DNA of 64,000 bases, taken from positions 62,001 to 126,000 of the forward strand of contig NZ_JACXAE010000134.1 of assembly GCF_014698965.1 (NCBI RefSeq), given 5' to 3'. The translations under genes and the position numbers were made by a program. Of the stretch, positions 60,641 to 64,000 are shown piece after piece. Each line of letters opens with the position of its first letter. The stretch's first letter is position 1. The notes below the pieces were generated by a model. That model was not told where the DNA came from and did no database searches. It saw nothing but the letters and a program-made list of their open reading frames with translations. The DNA is from Iningainema tapete BLCC-T55. GTDB lineage: Bacteria; Cyanobacteriota; Cyanobacteriia; Cyanobacteriales; Nostocaceae.

Positions 60641-60774
60641 ATTTGTATTTGCGTTAACTAGAAGATAGTTGTTTTCAATATTCCATAATAATTATAAGCA
60701 ATTCTCATTCAACCATACCCACTTGCCAACCAGACAACTGTGTAGTAAGTTAAACTAGACTAATCGGTTATAGT

Positions 60775-60880
60775 AGGGATCAGCTACTAGAGGTAACGGG
60801 GAAAGTTCGGTGTAAATCCGGCACTGTACCGCAGCTGTAAACAAGGATACCTTTGTAAGTCAGAATACCCGCCGAATAGG
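60775..60880 (+). promoter_or_regulatory. Cobalamin riboswitch
   Basis: The adenosylcobalamin riboswitch core is present: ACGGGGAAAGTTCGGTGTAA, ATCCGGCACTGTACCGCAGC (B12-box core), CTGTAAA and the downstream GTAAGTCAGAATACCCGCC. It ends about 30 bases before the start of the DUF1636 gene, so it probably hides the ribosome-binding site (GAGGT) when cobalamin is bound. Confidence 0.92.
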
Positions 60881-60906
60881 TAACTGCTTTAATCTACGAG
60901 GTATGG

Positions 60907-61302
60907 ATGACAGCGCAACATAATTTATTTGTTTGCACTACTTGCTCAAGTGTGTGGAAAGATGGGAAGCGAGTTGGGGAAAGTGGTGGAGAGAAGTTAT
61001 TTCAGCAATTGCTTCAACACCACCAAGAGTGGAAATTGCATGAAGAATTTACGATTCAACCTGTAGAATGTATGAGTGCTTGCGATCGCTCTTGTGTGAT
61101 TTCTTTCGCTTGTGTTGGTAAATTCATTTATTTATTCGGTGATTTGCCGTCTGATTTGTCCCCAACAGAAATTGCTGGGGTTTTTGAGTGTGCCGATAAA
61201 TATTACACTCACCCTCAAGGAAAGTTACCCTGGGCAGAAAGACAGGAACCTCTCAAAAAAGGAATTTTAGCCAGAATTCCTCCCCTATCTGTATTAATGT
61301 AA
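60907..61302 (+). CDS. DUF1636 thioredoxin-like ferredoxin under B12 control
   Basis: A 131-residue DUF1636 protein, related to 2Fe-2S thioredoxin-like ferredoxins. Four candidate cluster Cys are seen: FVCTTC at the N-terminus, VECMSACDRSC in the middle. The C-terminus WAERQEPLKKGILARIPPL is typical. It is directly under a cobalamin riboswitch, which implies a role in cobalt handling or B12 synthesis, such as electron supply to a cobalamin step. ATG at 60907 gives the family start. Confidence 0.87.
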   Translation: MTAQHNLFVCTTCSSVWKDGKRVGESGGEKLFQQLLQHHQEWKLHEEFTIQPVECMSACDRSCVISFACVGKFIYLFGDLPSDLSPTEIAGVFECADKYYTHPQGKLPWAERQEPLKKGILARIPPLSVLM

Positions 61303-61305
61303 CTC

Positions 61306-61331
61306 TAGAGACGCGAAATTTCGCGTCTCTA
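61306..61331. repeat. Perfect 26-bp palindrome, GTAGAGACG family
   Basis: A perfect palindrome with TAGAGACGCG arms and no loop, four bases past the DUF1636 stop codon. It is the most symmetrical member of the family in this window and could end transcription. Confidence 0.87.
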
Positions 61332-61403
61332 CTTGGATCAACTGAGTGCCGTTCCACATTTTCTGAGTAAAATGATGGTAGCTGTTTACTTCAGGGATTA
61401 ATT

Positions 61404-61799
61404 ATGAATCAGGAACAGAATAATACACCATCCAATGTAAATGAATCTTCTCCACATTCAGGTACACGTTATTGGGGGAATGTTGAAGTCATAGAGGAAG
61501 GAGAGACTTATCGAATAAGTCGTGTGGAAATTAAACCCAAGCACAGCATTAAACCACAAATCCACTATCACCGTAGTGAACATTGGGTGGTAGTCTCTGG
61601 TACAGCCAAGGTATTTTGTGGTGATGAGGAAAAGTTACTTAATCGAAATGAATCAACTTATGTCCCTCCCGCAACACTTCATCGAGTAGAAAATCCAGGG
61701 TTTATTCCGCTAGTTGTTCTGGAAATTCAAAATGGTGAATATTTAGGAGAAGAAGACACAGAACGCCCTTATGACTTAAGTTTGGTTAAACCCGAATGA
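61404..61799 (+). CDS. Cupin-domain protein (mannose-6-phosphate isomerase type II C-terminal-like)
   Basis: A 131-residue cupin with RVEIKPKHSIKPQIHYHRSEHWVV (metal-binding HxH...E and H) and a second motif TYVPPATLHRVENPG. It is like the C-terminal domain of bifunctional ManC/PMI type II and may act as a small phosphomannose isomerase. Its stop overlaps the cutA start by four bases. Confidence 0.87.
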   Translation: MNQEQNNTPSNVNESSPHSGTRYWGNVEVIEEGETYRISRVEIKPKHSIKPQIHYHRSEHWVVVSGTAKVFCGDEEKLLNRNESTYVPPATLHRVENPGFIPLVVLEIQNGEYLGEEDTERPYDLSLVKPE

Positions 61800-62116
61800 A
61801 ACTTTACTATATTACCTTAAATAATTCAGACGAAGCACGTCAAATTAGTCGTGCTTTGTTAGAACAAAAACTAGCTGTTTGTGTAAACTGGTTTCCCATC
61901 ACCTGCGCTTACATCTGGCAAGGAGAAATCAAAGAAGAACCAGAAGTAGTGTTAATTGTCAAAACTCAATCTGGTTATCGAGATAAGATTGAAAAAGTTA
62001 TTCTCCAGCACATTAACTACACTAACTTTATTGCAGAAATCTCGCCCACAGATATTAACCAAAAGTTTTTGGATTGGTTGAATGCTGAAGTTCCCTTGCA
62101 ACCTTTACATAGTTAA
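61796..62116 (+). CDS. cutA: Divalent-cation tolerance protein CutA
   Basis: A 106-residue trimeric ferredoxin-like fold protein: YYITLNNSDEARQISRALLE, KLAVCVNWFPITCAYIWQGE and EVVLIVKTQSGYRDKIEKV. CutA binds metals such as copper and is very widespread. Coupled to the cupin gene (ATGA overlap). Confidence 0.93.
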   Translation: MKLYYITLNNSDEARQISRALLEQKLAVCVNWFPITCAYIWQGEIKEEPEVVLIVKTQSGYRDKIEKVILQHINYTNFIAEISPTDINQKFLDWLNAEVPLQPLHS

Positions 62117-62198
62117 AATATTACTAAAAGAAGGCAGTCTTTCCAACCTATCCTACAAGGATTAAGGAGGATAATTATGTTGCTTAATAGTATAGCAA

Positions 62199-62786
62199 TT
62201 AGGTGGTAAGGAACAATTTAGTGTATTCTAATCCAGAGGAATCAAGCAAGGCGTTGATGTTAATTGGAGGCGCAGGATTGTTTTCTCGTACTCGCAGCGA
62301 CAACTCATACCAAGCTACATCATGCCATGCACCGCATTTGTATCCCACACCTCGATATATACCGATTTGCTCAAATCCCATCACTTCATGGAGCCTAACA
62401 CTAGCCGGATTTGGGAGTGTTACAACTGCGTAGGCGTTGTAATAGCCTTGGAGTGCCAAAATTTTAAACAGTGACGTATACAAAGAACGCCCTACCCCTG
62501 AGCGACGTTCTGCTTCACGTATATAAACTGATACATCAACAGACCACTGGTAAGCAGCACGCTCTCTATGAGGTTGAGCATAAACATATCCTATAACTTC
62601 CCCGCCACGCTCACACACCAACCAAGGTAACTTCTGTAAAACTTTTGCAATCCGCTGCTGTATTTCCTCTAAAGTTGGTGCTTGGGTTTCAAAAGATACA
62701 TATGAATCACCACCGCAGAAGGGGGCGTAAATTTCTAAAATTTGCTCGGCATCTTGTTGAGTGGCAATTCTGATAATGGTTGACAT
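62199..62786 (-). CDS. GNAT acetyltransferase (phosphinothricin-acetyltransferase-like)
   Basis: A 195-residue N-acetyltransferase: IRIATQQDAEQILEIYAPF, SYVSFETQAPTLEEIQQRIA, VIGYVYAQPHRERAAYQWSV, RRSGVGRSLYTSLFKILALQG (acetyl-CoA loop) and NPASVRLHEVMGFEQIGIYR. It matches the PAT/Bar group that acetylates amino acid analogues such as phosphinothricin or methionine sulfoximine. Confidence 0.9.
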   Translation of the reverse strand: MSTIIRIATQQDAEQILEIYAPFCGGDSYVSFETQAPTLEEIQQRIAKVLQKLPWLVCERGGEVIGYVYAQPHRERAAYQWSVDVSVYIREAERRSGVGRSLYTSLFKILALQGYYNAYAVVTLPNPASVRLHEVMGFEQIGIYRGVGYKCGAWHDVAWYELSLRVRENNPAPPININALLDSSGLEYTKLFLTT

Positions 62787-62950
62787 AAAAGGTTTTTCTT
62801 AACTTATGCTCCAGAAAATATTAATACTAAACCAATACTGTTTAAAACTCTGTTTGTCACCAATTTTCAAGAGTGATTTCTGGAACTCTCATCAAATCAG
62901 AATCATTGGAAACAACAGTATATTTGTATCTAAAAGGTAATTCACACTAT

Positions 62951-63244
62951 TTATCTACCTTCCACAACTTCATCAAATATTTTGATTTGCTCTGGGGTTA
63001 AATCATTTAATGTTCCCGAAACAGCTTCTAATACAAGAAGTTTGTCAATTCTATCTGTTAACTGATGTTCCGAAATAGCTCTCATTTCTTCAGGAGACAA
63101 CACCCCAAACAGAATTACTAGCATTTCTATCATTTCCTGTTGATCTAATTTAACCAGATAAAGGCTATTAGATTGAAATAACTTTTCTACTATTGGCGAT
63201 ATACGAGCTATAATTTCATGTTTTTGACTATAAACTTCCTGCAT
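62951..63244 (-). CDS. Small helical hypothetical protein, paralogue 1
   Basis: A 97-residue protein (MQEVYSQKHEIIARISPIVE, MIEMLVILFGVLSPEEMRAI, LEAVSGTLNDLTPEQIKIFD). It is paralogous to the next gene upstream, with a matching C-terminal block. I know no family function; the SPEE..I and LTPEQI blocks look like helix caps. Same strand as its paralogue. Confidence 0.65.
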   Translation of the reverse strand: MQEVYSQKHEIIARISPIVEKLFQSNSLYLVKLDQQEMIEMLVILFGVLSPEEMRAISEHQLTDRIDKLLVLEAVSGTLNDLTPEQIKIFDEVVEGR

Positions 63245-63276
63245 AACATACCCCCAAGTCTTTGATTATCAGGCTT

Positions 63277-63310
63277 AGATCCCCGACTTCGTAAAAGTTG
63301 TCGGGGATCT
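63277..63310. repeat. Hairpin between the two paralogues
   Basis: Arms AGATCCCCGAC / GTCGGGGATCT of 11 bases, 12-base loop, similar in spirit to the 15-3-15 hairpins. Confidence 0.75.
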
Positions 63311-63327
63311 TGTTGTTTACGAATGAT

Positions 63328-63339
63328 TTAGGATTGCTA
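63328..63339. repeat. Solitary MITE end
   Basis: TTAGGATTGCTA is the exact complement of the left end of the 113-bp MITE at 43002, followed by TAG. The 12 bases before it are also similar to the right part of that element. No matching second end was found nearby, so it is a truncated copy. Confidence 0.65.
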
Positions 63340-63353
63340 TAGCCCATTCCCTA

Positions 63354-63647
63354 CTATCTCCGTGCTGATGCTTCATCATACATTTTTATTTGCTCTGGAG
63401 TTAGGTCATTTAAAGTTCCGGCAACTGCCTCTACTACCAAAATTCTATCAATTCTGTTTGTTAAGTCATTATCAGGAATACTTTGTACATAATCTGGAGA
63501 GAATTTGTCTACAAATGTTGTTAAATGTTGAACCATTGCTTCTTTATCTAATTTTTCTTTGTAGAAATCGTTACCTTCTATTAAAAATTCAATAATTGCT
63601 GATATACGTGCAATAGCTTCTTGTCTGTTTGTGGAAACTTCCTGCAT
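63354..63647 (-). CDS. Small helical hypothetical protein, paralogue 2
   Basis: A 97-residue protein (MQEVSTNRQEAIARISAIIE, NRIDRILVVEAVAGTLNDL, TPEQIKMYDEASARR), about half identical to the previous paralogue. Start at 63647 is chosen by this match; an in-frame ATG at 63734 would add 29 residues. Confidence 0.65.
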   Translation of the reverse strand: MQEVSTNRQEAIARISAIIEFLIEGNDFYKEKLDKEAMVQHLTTFVDKFSPDYVQSIPDNDLTNRIDRILVVEAVAGTLNDLTPEQIKMYDEASARR

Positions 63648-63724
63648 AACTAATCCTCTTGTTGTGAGTATCTCATTATCTACGTATTTTAACAAGTAAA
63701 CACAATTTTCGTCGTAACAAAAAA

Positions 63725-63745
63725 GGGTAGACAAGACGCCTACCC
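63725..63745 (-). terminator. Rho-independent terminator of tkt
   Basis: On the minus strand, GGGTAG / CTACCC stem with a 9-base loop followed by TTTTTT, 30 bases past the tkt stop codon. Confidence 0.75.
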
Positions 63746-63774
63746 TAACAAATAAAAAGAAATAAAATTGCTAA

Positions 63775-64000
63775 TTAACCAAGCAATTGTTTAGCTCTAG
63801 TCAACACATTATCAACAGTGTAACCGAACTTCTCCATAATCACAGGACCAGGAGCAGAAGCACCAAAGCGATCGACACTAATCATTGCGCCTTCGTTACC
63901 TAAATAACGACACCAACCAAAGCTCGATGCAGCTTCTACCGCTAAACGTTTGGTAACAGATTTAGGCAATACTGATTCGCGGTAATCTTCTGGTTGTTCC
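63775..64000 (-). CDS. tkt: Transketolase, C-terminal end (3' partial)
   Basis: The last 75 residues of a transketolase: EQPEDYRESVLPKSVTKRLA, SVDRFGASAPGPVIMEKFGY and VDNVLTRAKQLLG. It runs off the right edge, so the thiamine-diphosphate domains are not visible. Transketolase is central to the Calvin cycle and pentose phosphate pathway. Confidence 0.9.
   Translation of the reverse strand, partial: EQPEDYRESVLPKSVTKRLAVEAASSFGWCRYLGNEGAMISVDRFGASAPGPVIMEKFGYTVDNVLTRAKQLLG

Overview
The window comes from a cyanobacterial chromosome, most likely a filamentous, heterocyst-type (Nostocales) genome. Evidence: psbY; the NDH-1 maturation factor CRR6; a FurC/PerR-type regulator; DUF760; a cyanobacterial pilMNOQ operon with an AMIN-domain secretin; many GCGATCGC (HIP1) octamers; and many short tandem heptamer/octamer repeats and GTAGAGACG palindromes typical of these genomes. 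No rRNA, tRNA, CRISPR array, prophage or intact transposase was seen.

Layout. 0-2 kb: partial nucleotidyltransferase-like gene, a RelE/YafQ-type toxin-antitoxin pair and an isochorismatase-like hydrolase. 2-5.2 kb: a restriction-modification pair with a long-tailed C5 methyltransferase. 5.2-10.4 kb: envelope and housekeeping genes (LysM-M23 peptidase, HhoA/HtrA protease, DUF760, scpB, ispD, GT9). 10.8-16.1 kb: accessory and decaying material (crr6, a GIY-YIG protein, a frameshifted toxin beside an intact antitoxin, a truncated COP23 gene, a protease-TPR gene that lost its protease domain, a UPF0175/DUF3368 pair). 16.2-22.6 kb: a subtilase with a six-blade DUF346 propeller, divergent from a cluster in which one ~55-residue two-cysteine module appears four times: twice alone, once at the C-terminus of a fibro-slime (PA14-like) protein and once at the N-terminus of a LecA-like lectin. 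24.6-31.7 kb: a minus-strand operon of six proteins, three carrying Glu/Phe/Tyr-rich N-termini, with a HEXXH metallopeptidase, a transthyretin-like protein and a GIY-YIG protein; a LuxR-type regulator is divergent from it.

32-41 kb: furC, a NACHT NTPase with pentapeptide repeats, a receiver-DUF3685 protein with a changed phospho-acceptor, a flavoprotein reductase lacking its redox cysteines, a CobD-like aminotransferase and HU. 41-46 kb: a toxin-antitoxin and repeat-rich island with two broken DUF4351/Rpn-type nuclease paralogues, one interrupted by a 113-bp MITE. 45.9-51.3 kb: pilM-pilN-pilO-pilQ. 51-60 kb: a sugar-binding lipoprotein, folC, psbY, a gamma-carbonic-anhydrase-like protein, TIGR02652, a VOC protein, a two-domain M16 peptidase and map. 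60-64 kb: orphan antitoxin, ParG-like protein, a cobalamin riboswitch controlling a DUF1636 ferredoxin-like protein, cupin, cutA, GNAT, two paralogous small proteins and the 3' end of transketolase.

The two best candidates for undescribed systems are the two-cysteine module cluster with its neighbouring subtilase (16.2-22.6 kb) and the EF/EY-rich operon (24.6-31.7 kb). A second theme is repeat-driven protein change: palindromes and tandem repeats have become coding sequence in at least six genes (M23 peptidase, receiver-DUF3685, folC, cobD-like, M16 peptidase, gamma-carbonic anhydrase).
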